Below, in pieces: positions 43,332 through 53,984 of a stretch of DNA of 64,000 nt. The position numbers were made by a program, and so were the translations under genes. Location: positions 62,001 through 126,000 of the forward strand of contig JAZAYU010000259.1 of the NCBI GenBank assembly GCA_038501625.1, written 5' to 3'. Below the pieces are notes generated by a model that was given only the letters and a program-made list of their open reading frames with translations, searched no databases and had not been told where the DNA came from. Origin of the DNA: Corbicula japonica (Eukaryota > Mollusca > Bivalvia > Venerida > Cyrenidae). How positions within the stretch are numbered: the stretch's first letter is position 1; each line of letters begins with the position of its first letter.

Positions 43332-43781
43332 TTGATTTCTGTAATTCTGTTGGCAACAAATTGTTTTAATGGTTTGGTGGACGTAAGCCAGTGTAATATG
43401 ATTTGGCTGTCTGACCACAAGATAACATTTGTACATGGTACTGCAGCTTTCATGTGGTAAGCTAGACGAGCTCCAACTAATGCTGCCATTAGTTCTAGTC
43501 TTGGTAGAGTTAATGTCTTGTTAATAGGGGATAACCTGCTCTTGGCAATCACAAATGCTGAAGTGTTGTTAGTGCACAAGTACGCCCACGCTCCATAACA
43601 TCTTGTACTAGCATCTACGAAAACATGTAATACTGTGTCACGTGATGGGTTTGCACTCTCGCAAAAATAGTGTCTTGGAAACTTGACAGTCATGACAGTG
43701 TTCAGATCCCTACAAATATTCTCCCCCGTTTCACTAATTTCGACCGGAAGTTGCGTGTCCCAGTCGAAGTTCTGTATCCAT
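43332..43781 (-). pseudogene. BEL RNase H domain
   Basis: Starts after the hAT target site with LDWDTQLPVEI-like sequence and VKFPRHYF. RNase H blocks follow: VLHVFVDAST (first Asp), LTLPRLELMAALVGARLAYH (Glu) and VILWSDSQIILHWL (Asp), ending QFVANRITEIK where the HINE begins. All visible acidic active-site residues are kept. In the living element this domain removes RNA from the RNA-DNA hybrid. The open frame runs on a little into the HINE but that tail is not part of the protein. Confidence 0.92.
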
Positions 43782-45140
43782 CAGACCTGGGTTCAATTAC
43801 AATTATAATTTAATTAATTACAATTAATTACCTTTTTTCAAGTAACTGAATATAATTAATAATTGAAACAAAACTCAATTATTTTAATTGTAATTAATTA
43901 ATTAAAATCCAAAAAATGCAATATAATTGTCAATTAAATTTAATTACCTTTCAATTACATGTAGCAGACAGTAACATATGGCAAAACACAGGTTAATGTG
44001 CAGTAGCTATTGTCACCTGAGGTTATAAATTTCACACTTGCTTGTTATTTAAAGAGGTGCTAATTTGAATATGAACCTCAAATAGTTGCTAGACAATTGT
44101 TGAATATGAAGCCATACAATAACAAAGCTAGTATGAGTAGCCTAAAAGAAGAGAATTTGATTAAATTGAAAGTTGCTACTTTTTTCTTTCATGTATTATT
44201 CTTCTTTGTCTATGTTTTCTAATAATATTTTTGTTGCCATTGCAAACATATGATATACCAGAAATCACAATGCAATTATTCATAAATAATTTATGTTCTT
44301 CCCCATGTTGTATCTAAATACCTGGGTGAAATAAAGTATCATTTCTTTATGTTCATCTATTCTATCAAGTGGCTAACTAATAAGTAGTCACAGTCTAAAG
44401 TATAAACATTACTTGGATATATGCACTTGGCATTTCACATTTGACTGTTATCCCCACAAAACGAATTCTAGCACATTAAAACACTTTATATTATTAAAGG
44501 ATACTAGTGGGAATTTTTAAGCAAAATGCCATACTGTTCATAAATACAAAGGCAGTCTGTAGGATACTACAAACTGTGTCTTTACAAGCACCATATTCAG
44601 TTTCATTCCTCAGAAACCAACAGGTCAAAGACACACATCAGGAAAACAGTCAGAACGTTACCAATTTTTGTCTGAAGTTTGTGAAAGTTCTGATTCATAC
44701 CCTTTCCATTACTGGTCTGCACATGCAGAGAGTTTACCAAAGTTGTCAAAGATGAAATCTACCTTGCTCTACCTGCATCATCTGCCCCACCAAAACCGCT
44801 TTTCAATAACATGGAAAGTGTTTAAGTCTCAACATTGCTCACTCTATACTGACAGCAAAGTTCTTTGAAGCTTACATGTTTTTGAGAGGCAATAAGGACC
44901 TATATTATATTATCTGCATCAGAAATTTGTCCTTGATCATGATTCTGTTTGTGAATATATTTTCTATTTTGAAAATAATTAAAAATAATTAAAAAATAAT
45001 TAAATATTTTCCTTAAAATAATTGTAATTAATTAATTACTTATGGAAATAGCAAGTAATTATAATTGTAATTTAATTGAAGCATTTCTGATTTAATTGTA
45101 ATTAATTAATTACTTTTCAAAATAATTGAACCCATGGCTG
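43782..45140 (+). mobile_element. hAT element with 8-bp target duplication, inserted in BEL
   Basis: Ends CAGACCTGGGTTCAATTA (43782) and TAATTGAACCCATGGCTG (to 45140): inverted repeats of about 18 bp with few mismatches. Flanked by GTATCCAT (43774-43781) and GTTTCCAT (45141-45148), an 8-bp duplication with one difference. The BEL reading continues on both sides. Both ends are rich in TAATTAATTA words. It carries a decayed transposase C-terminus at 44507-44910; the DDE core is not recognisable, so the copy is non-autonomous. Confidence 0.85.
44507..44915 (+). pseudogene. hAT transposase C-terminal (dimerisation) remnant
   Basis: Plus-strand reading around 44668-44868 gives YPFHYWSAHAESLPKLSKMK, LLYLHHLP and QNRFSITWKVF. 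After a frameshift near 44865 comes AYMFLRGNKD. This follows the hAT C-terminal pattern: YW....FP.L..lA..yL..P, then ERvFS..g, then vFL..N. Conserved positions such as the ER pair are altered. The upstream open frame 44507-44755 may be a further piece in another frame. Confidence 0.65.
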
Positions 45141-45418
45141 GTTTCCATAGATCTTGCACGAGTAATTTGGCACGCACTGTTACGGTGTTCAATATACCAA
45201 GAGGGTCATATAATCTCAACGTTTGTTGTAAGATGATACGTTAATTGACGGGCTGGTTTTCTTGAATTTGTCCACTTACGAAAATATTTCGTCTGCTTCA
45301 TAGTCCCAGCTCATACCTAATACCTTGGCATTAGTATTCTTACAACATAATGTCGGTTTTCAAACCAAAGCTGTTTTCTTGGTATTCGTGCAGATACTGA
45401 ATAGAATAGTTGTTGCTT
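45141..45418 (-). pseudogene. BEL reverse transcriptase C-terminal remnant
   Basis: Minus-strand pieces include TNAKVLGMSWDYEADEIF and, in other frames, RQLTYHLTTN and a YDPLGILNTVTVRAKLL-like block that typically links RT to RNase H in BEL. The polymerase core with the catalytic Asp pair is absent: this remnant directly follows the peptidase-linker end at 45419, which indicates an internal deletion. Confidence 0.7.
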
Positions 45419-46038
45419 TCATATGCAGTTATTCCCATAGACTATTTCCCAGAACCGGCTCAGATCAGATGAATCAGCAATGTGTGTAGTGATGACGTCC
45501 ATGATTACAGGTGACTTACTGCTGCATAAAGCTGAGTAGGTACCTGACAGGAAGTAACCAATGTGGGGACCAACAGCAGTGGGTCCATCTCCTCTGATAA
45601 TTCTGTCTCCAACTATTTGCAAGTAAAAGTCAGCGCCGATAAGCAACGAAATGTTGAATGCGTCGTCCATGGTAACGGGGTGTGCCAACTTTAGGCCTTG
45701 AAGATATTTCAGTGATGACACGGACTTTCTAAATCTACTAACAGCAGTGGGTCTTTCTCCTCTGATAATTGTGTCTCCAACTATTTGCCAGTAAAAGTAA
45801 GCGCCAATAAGCAACGAAATGTCGAATGCGTCGTCCATGGTAACGGGGTGTGCCAACTTTAGGCCTTGAAGATATTTCAGTGATGACACGGACTTTCTAA
45901 ATCTATTATTTATTGGTTTCGCGCATAGATAACAATCTCTGTAAATCCTGGTCACGGTACCAAAAATGTGCAGGGGTGTTCTATGTAATGATAGTATCGT
46001 ATAGTGGAATGAACACAAATGTTGTTTCCGGTTCGTAC
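45419..46038 (-). pseudogene. BEL peptidase-region remnant with 168-bp in-frame duplication
   Basis: Contains LKLAHPVTMDDAFDISLLIG, DFYWQIVGDTIIRG, PTAVG, IGYFLSGTYS and DLSRFWEI, the blocks after the aspartic peptidase active site in BEL polyproteins (DUF1758-type). A 168-bp segment (45573-45740) is repeated directly at 45741-45908, keeping frame (56 codons). The catalytic D[ST]G part is missing, cut off by the HINE at 46039. The N-terminal ~50 residues of the open frame (46186-46039) are antisense HINE, not BEL. Confidence 0.85.
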
Positions 46039-47230
46039 CTTTATTATACCCCCACAAACGAAGTTTGAGGGGGTATATAGGAGTGAGCTTGTTGGTCGGT
46101 GGGTCGGTCTGTCGGTCGGTCGGATTCTTTGTTTCCGGATGATAACTCATGAAAGGTTTGACAGAATTAAATAATTTTTGGTACACTGGTATATCGTCAT
46201 AAGATACAGGTCAAGTTCGATTTTGGGGCTGGTTGGGTCAGTGTCAAGGTCACTGTTACTAAAAATAGAAAATGATTTCCGGATGATAACTCATGAAACA
46301 CCTCACAGATTTAATCCTTATTTGGTAAATAGATATAACATCACAAGATACAGGTCAAGTTCGTCTTTGGTGCTGGTGGGGTCAATGTCAAGGTCAGTAT
46401 TACTAAAAATAGAAAAATGGTTTCCGGATGATAACTCATGAAACTCTTCACAGGTTAAATCCTTTTTTGGTATATAGATATAATATCAGAAGATACAGGT
46501 TGAGTTCGACTTTGGGGCCTGTGGGGTCAATGTCAAGGTCACTGTAACTTAAAAAAGAAAAATTAATTCTGGACTATAACTCATGAAATACTTCATAGAT
46601 TTAATTATTTTTTGGGACACAGATATAACATAACAAGATATAGGTTAGGTTTGACTTTGGGGCCTGTGGGTTCAAGGTCAAGGTCACTGTTATTTAAACT
46701 TCAAAACTTCGTTTCCACTCAGTAACTATAACTTGGAATGAGATTTTTAAATGAAATTTGGTGTATTGGTGGTTTTTGTGAATATGACTTTTGGGATTCA
46801 AAGTAAGGCCTGTGGGGTCAATGTCACTAATACTAAAAATAGAAAAAAACTGTATGCTCAATAACTTTGGTTTGGAATGAGATATTGTGATGAAAATTGC
46901 TATATAGGTAGTGTCTGTGAAGAGGAAACTTGGTATTGAAATTGGGCCTGATGGGGTCAAGGTCACTGTTCACTGTTACTAAAAATAGAAAAATTGGTTT
47001 CTGGGTGATTTCTCATGAAAAGCTTCACATATGTTAACAATTTTAGGCACACAGTTGTTAGATAAAAGTTAGGTAAAGGTCACTGTTACTAACATATTCA
47101 AGCCATTTCTGCTTAATAAATTTAGAAGGAATTAGATATTGTGATGAAACTTGCTGTATATGTGGCTACTGTGAAGACGACACTTTGGATTGAAAGTGGG
47201 GCACATTATGTCATTGATTCAAAGCATTCC
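46039..47230 (+). mobile_element. HINE-like element (ATACCCCC type), 145-bp array
   Basis: 5' end TTATACCCCCACAAACGAAG with hairpin partner TTTGAGGGGGTATA, then GTCGGTCGG microsatellite (46103-46133). The core is a 145-bp array (CCGGATGATAAC at 46135, 46279, 46424) with AAGGTCACTGTTACTAAAAA words, decaying toward 47100. The 3' terminus is not clear (about 47200-47260). It truncates BEL. Open frames at 46178-46441 and 46694-46966 are repeat by-products. Confidence 0.65.
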
Positions 47231-47332
47231 CCGTTCATTTATCAAGCACACATGTGGAGGTATTTAATCACTTTCGGTGATAATTCTACTTCAAACTGAT
47301 ATATCAACAATGGAAGTTACGTTAACTTCAAT

Positions 47333-47412
47333 GTATACTGTACATTAAACCGTGCCACATAAGAAGCCAGGCGACGTCTTGCGACGTCGCGCCATATTCC
47401 CGACAGTCTGAG
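47333..47412. repeat. Hairpin repeat, copy 2 (partly deleted)
   Basis: TTCAATGTATACTGTACATT, then GTGCCACATAAGAAG, then GACGTCGCGCCATATTCCCGA. It matches 36055-36165 over both flanks, with the 5' hairpin arm deleted. Confidence 0.8.
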
Positions 47413-48984
47413 ACTAAGAAGTTTGCCAGCAATGCCCGAGAAGGTTTATCACTCATTAATATCCAGGAAAACTACTTTTAATTATTAAATATAGTTCTCC
47501 GCGTTACAACGTATAGCGGAGAACGGTTGTCTCAAAATAGCCTGACCAAAAACTAGTTTGGTCAGTTGGATAGGGGGCGCTGTTTAGCGCGGGAAAATGA
47601 CGTATTTTGGCGGGGTCAAAACAGAGGTGGTCAATTCTATCGAGACTTCTCAACGAGCAACATCAAATTTAATTTTTGTGATGGCATTTAATACATTCAG
47701 TGTATTTATTTGTAATTTACGAACACAAATCATTTGTATTTGTTAAAATTGGATTTGTATTTGTTTAAGGGAGCATGTTGAGATATGTTCGTTGTCTCAT
47801 ATTTGGAGGGTTAGTCTAAGAAACACTTTACGTGTTTCGCGCATGTTACGAACACAGGTTTCCCGTGATTTTTAAAAAAAGAAAATATTAATAAAGAAAA
47901 GAAAAAGATATACGAGGTTTTTCCTGGACGGCTAGTAACCCTGTGAAAAATATTCGACCTTAATATCTTATTCATGGAATTCGTAGTACTTAGGATCCAT
48001 GAGTTTACAGATAAGATTGTGACATGCTCAGTTGGGGGTGAAAATTATTTTTTCTTATTGGAATTGTATGTTATATTCGGATATTTGTAAATCGTAGTGA
48101 AGTATTATCACTGTAAATGTTGTGGCATGTATTGGATTGGTTTGGTTTGGTTTGGTATGCTGTTTTTCACCACAAGTATCTGTTGTTGCTCAAAATAAAC
48201 TAGTCTCCTCAGCACAAACGGAGTTGTTTGTTTTTGTAGGGGTGTGTTGAGACAAATAGTTCCTGTAAGATTTCGCACATGCTCATCATTTTATGATCAC
48301 AAAAGCTATTGCCTCAGGCTTGATCTGGTACATGGTTAAAATCATTTTTGCAAACACCTGGGTCACTGTGTTAAAATGAATTAATTATTTGTCACTTAAA
48401 TTATATCTGTTTTGAAGAGATATAATGAAAGTTACTGTTTCTTTAAAATGAATAATGTGAATAATTATAACAGTCCAGTGGTTAGTTTTCAAAAACTAAG
48501 TAACTTAAATCTACTTTGTTCCATTGAAACTTTGTTGTCAGTGGATAAGTTCTGGTCTGGAAGATCCTTTTCCATGAATTTTGCATAGTTGGAAAAATTT
48601 TGTTTTAATATTTTCACTAAAAGGTTTTAATATTTTTACTTGTGTCTGTGGATTTTACAAGAAATATAGTTATGTGGTTACTGCATTTATTCTAGTTTCA
48701 TTAATATACATACATATTACTGATTTCATTCTATTTTTAATAGTTTATTAAACATTCAATAACAATTTACCTGTAAATTTTATGAATTGGATTTTCCATA
48801 TTTGTCTTGCAGCAAATCTAGTTTTGTTTAAAATGTGACACTGGTGCTTTAATATGTACAGTCTTTAAGCATTTAAGCCATATTTAAAAAAAAAAAGAAA
48901 AAGAAACAGGTTATTCCCCTCCATCATTTCTGGTTAATTAAATATAAATTTCAATGCTCTTGTGTATTTTTCCATCTTTCATTT
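47413..48984. other. Mostly unique sequence with two small hairpins
   Basis: 47492-47524 (GTTCTCCGC ... AGCGGAGAAC) and about 47540-47562 (CTGACCAAA ... TTTGGTCAG) are short perfect hairpins. They precede a CpG-containing stretch (47570-47625, GGGGGCGCTG, TTAGCGCGGG) that could be promoter-like. 48131-48160 has GGTTTGGTTT simple repeats. No gene recognised. Confidence 0.4.
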
Positions 48985-49190
48985 TTCAAACCTTTAAATC
49001 AATAATGTAATCATAATGTAATCAGAAAGTAATCAAGATTACAGGCCAATTTTCATGAGTAATTGATTAAATTACAGTAATTTCAATCAGGTTTTTCAAC
49101 TGTAATCATTACATCTGATTACTTCAGAAATGAGTAATCATTACAGTTGATTACAATTACTGATTACGATGACCCCAGGTCTGGTTAAAT
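48985..49190. mobile_element. Terminal fragment of a hAT-like element
   Basis: Dense GTAATCATTACA/TGATTAC words ending in GATGACCCCAGGTCTGG, whose inverse starts CCAGACCTGGGGTCATC. This resembles the CAGACCTGGG end of the hAT element at 43782. No partner end was found. Confidence 0.5.
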
Positions 49191-49658
49191 AACTTGAGTT
49201 TGCTTTGGCTTATTGTCTCTAAACTTGGAATATTGGTACTGTACAGTACTGTACTTCATTGTGTTCTGTTCTACCTTTCATTTCATGTATCTTAGAGTCA
49301 GGTGAGGGATTTAGAGTAAATTGGCCCGCATGTCAATATATTATGTTATGCCCCTGGTCGTCTGTCCATCCGTCCATTAGCAATTTTAACAATTTTTACA
49401 ATTATTAGCTTATTTAACTTATATATAAAAGGGGGAATACTTATTATAAAACTTTATTAGGTATATCTTTTGACTTTAAAAACACATTTGCGCTCGGCCA
49501 TCAGTCTGGAAAATGAAAACCTGGTTTTGTGACAATTTCCAGTCACTTGTTTTCATCTATGGTGCTGGCAACACTCATAATGGTCTGTTAGCTTTAATTT
49601 GTATGAAGTTTCTCAAATATTTCAAAATCATCTTAAACTTTACATTCTCTGTCTTTAT
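49191..49658. other. Unique sequence with a short HINE 5' fragment
   Basis: 49340-49400 reads ATGTTATGCCCCTGGTCGTC then TGTCCATCCGTCC, a HINE-like 5' start truncated after ~100 bp. The rest shows nothing. Confidence 0.4.
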
Positions 49659-51308
49659 TAGCTCACCTGAGCACGAAGTGCTCATGGTGAGCTTTTGTGA
49701 TCGCCTGATGTCCGTCGTCCGTCCGTCCGGACGTTCCCACATTTGACCCTTTGTTGGGTATTTCTTTTGTTTAAAACTACCCAACAAGCGAAAAACTACC
49801 CAATAAGAGACTAACGGAATGAATGGAAAGTTCTCACAGAAGGGCATTTGTTGGGTATTATGGTACCCAACAGATGCCTTGCGGTGCGCTCGTCGTCAAC
49901 TTTTTCTTCAAACGACTTCTTCTCCTGAACTCCTGGGCCAATCTTGCTGAAACTTGGCAGGAATGTTACTTGCATGAAGCTTTACCAAAATTGTTCAAAT
50001 GGTTCCAGTCCATTGCCTATCTAGGTCACAGAGGTTAAAAATAGATTTTGAACATGAAATTTTTAAAAATCTTCTTCTCTGAAACCGTAAGGCCTAGAAC
50101 TTTGATATTTGCTGTGTAGCATCACCTAGTGGTCCTCTACCAAGATTGTTCAAATTATAGCCCTGGGGTCAAAATTAGCCCCGCCCCAGGGGTCACTTCA
50201 TTTTACATAGACTTATATAGGAAAAACTTTAAAAATCTTCTTGTCTGAAACCACAAGGCCTAGAGCTTAGATATTTGGCATTTAGCATCCTCTAGTGGAA
50301 CTCTACAAAGTTTGTTCAAATTATTTCCCTGGGGTCAAAATTGGCCACGCCCCAGGGGTCACTTCATTTTGCATAGACTTATATAGGAAAAACTTTAAAA
50401 ATCTTCTTGTCTGAAACCACAAGGCCTAGAGCTTAGATATTTGGCATTTAGCACCCTCTAGTGGATCTCTACAAAGATTGTTCAAAATATTTCCCTGGGG
50501 TCAAAATTGGCCCCGCCCCAGGGGTCACTTCATTTGACATAGACTTATATAGGAAAAACTTTAAAAATCTTCTTGTCTGAAACCACAAGGCCTAGAGCTT
50601 AGATATTTGGCATTTAGCACCCTCTAGTGGAACTCTACAAAGATTGTTCAAATTATTTCCCAGGGGTCAAAATTGGCCCCGCCCCAGGGGTCACTTCATT
50701 TTACATAGACTTATATAGGAAAAACTTAAAACATCTTCTTGTCTGAAACCACAAGGCCTAGAGCTTAGATATTTGGCGTTTAGCATCCTCTAGTGGAACT
50801 CTACAAAGATTGTTCAAATTATTTCCCAGGGGTCAAAATTGGCCCCGCCCCAGGGGTCACTTCATTTTGCATAGACTTATATAGGAAAAACTTAATAAAT
50901 CTTCTTGTCTGAAATCACAAAGCCTAGAGCTTAGATATTTGGCATTTAGCACCCTCTAGTGGAACTCTACAAAGATTGTTCAAATTATTTCCCTGGGGTC
51001 AAAATTGGCCCCGCCCCAGGGGTCACTTCATTTTACATAGACTTATATTGGAAAAACTTTAAAAATCTTCTTGTCTGAAACCACAAGGCCTAGAGCTTAG
51101 ATATTTGGCATTTAGCATCCTCTAGTAGAACTCTACATAGATTGTTCAAATTATTTCCCAGGGGTCAAAATTGGCCCCGCCCCAGGGGTCACTTCATTTT
51201 ATATAGACTTGAATAGGAAAAACTTTAAAAATCTTCTTGTCTGAAACCACAAGCTGAGAGTACTTTTGTACTCAGGTGAGCGATATAGGGCCATCATGGC
51301 CCTCTTGT
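49659..51308 (+). mobile_element. Complete family-1 HINE, 1.65 kb
   Basis: 5' GCTCACCTGAGCACGAAGTG with hairpin partner GCTCATGGTGAGC, then CCGTCCGTCCGGACG. 3' ACTCAGGTGAGCGATATA, hairpin AGGGCCATCATGGCCCT and CTTGT. GCTCACCTGAG and CTCAGGTGAGC are exact inverted partners. About seven 166-bp units, nearly identical to those at 40747-42050. Near the 5' end an extra ~130 bp (49740-49872) with TTGTTGGGTA words and a hairpin TGTTGGGTA/TACCCAACA interrupts it. Confidence 0.85.
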
Positions 51309-51382
51309 AAATATAGATTTATAATTCTTCATTCAGCTTAATTTTAACAATCAAAATTAAGTAAGAATATAACATGTTTAAT
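51309..51382. other. Short AT-rich spacer
   Basis: Separates two HINEs; nothing in it. Confidence 0.5.
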
Positions 51383-53911
51383 TATCCCCCGCCAATGAAA
51401 TCGGGAGGGTGATATTGTTTTGGCGTTGTCCGTCCATCACGGTGTCACGTCGTCACGGTGTCCGTCCGAATTTCGTTTCCGGGCTATTTCTCTGCAACCA
51501 CTGGATGGATTTCAACGAAACTCTGTGGGAAGTATCAGTACCAAGAGGAGATGCGCATATCATCGTCTTGTTCTGGTCAGACCATTTAACACAGAGTTAT
51601 GGCCCTTTGATAACTTATGCATTATGTATATAGGGCAGTATTCGTTTCTGCGCTATTTCTCTGCAACTACTGAATGGATTTCAACGAAACTCTGTGGGAA
51701 GTATCAGTACCAAGAGGAGATGCGCATATCATCGTCTTGTTCCAGTCAGACCATTTAACACAGAGTTATGGCCCTTTGATAACCTATGCATTATGTATAT
51801 AGGGCAGTATTCGTTTCCACGTTATTTCTCTGCAACTACTGAATGGATTTCAATGAAACTTGCTGCAAACTATCTATACCAAGAGGAGATGCGCATATCG
51901 TTGTCTTGTTTCGGTCAGACCATTTAACAAAGAGTTATGGCCCTTTGATAACTTATGCATTATGTATATAGGGCAGTATTCGTTTCCGAGCTGTCTGCAA
52001 CCACTCAATGGATTTCAACGAATCTTTCTGAGAACCATCAATACCAAAAGGAGATGCGCATATCGTTGCCTTGTTCCAGTCAGACCATTTAACACAGAGT
52101 TATTGCCGTTTGATAACTTATGCATTATGCATATAGAGCAGTGTTCGTTTCCGCGCTATTTCTCTGCAACTACTGAATGGATTTCAATGAAACTTGCTGA
52201 AAACCATCTATACAAAGAGGAGTTGCGCATATCTTTGTCTTGTTTCGGTCAGACCATTTAACACAGAGTTATTGCCCTTCATTAACTTATGCATAATGCA
52301 TATAGAGCAGTATTTGTTCCGCGCTATTTCTCTGTAACTAGCGGATGGGTTTCAATGAAACTTGCTGAAAACCATCTATACCAAGAGGAGATGCGCATAT
52401 CATTGTCTTGTTTCGGTCAGATCATTTAACACAGAGTTATTGCCCTTGGATTACTCATGCATTATGCATATAGAGCAGTATTCGTTTCCGCGCTATTTCT
52501 CTGTAACTAGCGGATGGGTTTCAATGAATCTTTCTGAGAACCATTAATACCAAGAGGAGATGCGCATATTGTCGTTTTGTTCCAGTCAGACTGTTGAACA
52601 CAGAGTTATGGCCCTTTGATAACTTATGCATTATGCATATATAGCAGTATTCATTTCCATGCTATTGCTCTGCAACTACTGAATGGATTTCAATGAAACT
52701 TTCTGGAAAACATCAATACCAAGAAGAGATGCGCATGTCATGGTCTTGTTCCAGTCAGACCATTTAACACAGAGTTATTGCCCTTTGATAACTTATGCAT
52801 TATGCATATATAGCAGTATTTATTTCCGCGCTATTTCTCTGCAACTTTTGGATGGATTTCAATGAAACTTTCTTGAAACCATCTATACCAAGAGGAAATG
52901 TGCATATCATCCTGTTGTTCCTGTCAGACTATTTAACACAGTTATGGCCCTTTGATAACTTATGCATTATGCATATTATAGAACAGTTTTCTTTTCCTCT
53001 ATTTCTCTGGAACTACTGGATGGATTTCAATTAATCTTTCTGAGAACCATCAATACCAAGAAGAGATGTGTATATTATTGTTTTGTTCCAGTCAGACTGT
53101 TTAACACAGAGTTATTGCCCTTTGATGACTTATGCATAATAGAGCAGTATTTGTTTCCGCTCTATTTCTTTTCAACTTCTCGATGGATTGAAATGAAACT
53201 TTCTGGGAAATATCAATACTGAGACGAGATGCCCATTTTGTCATCTTGTTCCGGTCAGACTGTTTAACACAGAGTTATTGCCCTTTGATAACTTATACCT
53301 TATGCAAATAGAGCAGAATTTGTTTCCACGCTATTTCTCTGCAACTACTGGATGGATTTTAATGAAACTTTCTGGGAACCATCAATACCAAGACGAGACG
53401 CACATATTGTCATCTTGATTCAGTCAGATCCTTTAACACAGAGTTATAGCCCTTTGATAAGTTATGCATTTTGCTTGTAGAGCAGTATTTGTTTCCTTGC
53501 TATTTCTCAGCAGGAATCTATGGAAACCATCAATACCAAGACAAGATGCCCATATTGTTGTCCTGTTCTGGTCTGACCGTTTAACACAGAGTTATGGCCC
53601 TTTGATAAGTTATGCACTATGCATATAGAGTAGTATTTGTTTATATGCTACTTCTATGCAACTTCTGCATAGATTTCTTTTAAATACAGCACTATATTTT
53701 TACTACTGCATTCTTCATTTCAACAACTTGAAGACTTTTTGTCTCATTTTTATATTCTGGTGAGCTGCCCAACCCTTTTCACCATCTGAAGTTTTTTTTC
53801 ACCTTTTTTGCCATCCATAATAAATATCTAAATAAAGCCCTATGACTTCAGCTGTTGTGTTAGTAATAACCAGTACTCGGCGGGGGATATAAATTCAACG
53901 AATTTGCTTGT
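51383..53911 (+). mobile_element. Complete HINE-like element with ~169-bp array (CCCCCGCC type)
   Basis: 5' ATCCCCCGCC (51384-51393) with hairpin partner TCGGGAGGGTGAT; 3' subterminal inverse GGCGGGGGAT (53879-53888), then hairpin AAATTC-AACG-AATTT and GCTTGT. About fourteen units of ~169 bp (AGGAGATGCGC at 51546, 51715, 51884, 52049) holding CTGGATGGATTTCAATGAAA and TTTAACACAGAGTTATGGCC. Many overlapping plus-strand frames spell MDFNETF/RRCAYH peptides; these are repeat by-products, not genes. Confidence 0.8.
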
Positions 53912-53984
53912 TTTCTTGAAACTTATGTCAACTGTTTCTCAATGAAAGGTACAATGATTTTCAGAAATGGGATATGAGATACTA

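Larger units (their letters stand above)
36440..46038 (-). mobile_element. BEL/Pao LTR retrotransposon, degraded and split by nested insertions
   Basis: Minus-strand order: peptidase remnant (46038-45419), RT thumb remnant (45418-45141), [hAT insertion 43782-45140], RNase H (43781-43332), [HINE insertion 37918-43331], connection and integrase zinc finger, integrase core, C-terminal DUF5641-like region (37917-36440). Gag, the catalytic peptidase part and the RT polymerase core are missing. The domain order PR-RT-RH-IN and the motif wording are those of BEL/Pao elements. The copy cannot move. Confidence 0.9.

Noticed and set aside
45419..46186. A single 255-codon protein
   Set aside because: Its first ~50 residues are antisense HINE terminus and microsatellite; only the part up to 46038 is BEL sequence.
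51409..53222. Series of 60-133-codon ORFs with similar peptides
   Set aside because: They follow the ~169-bp HINE array and shift frame between units; not a gene family.
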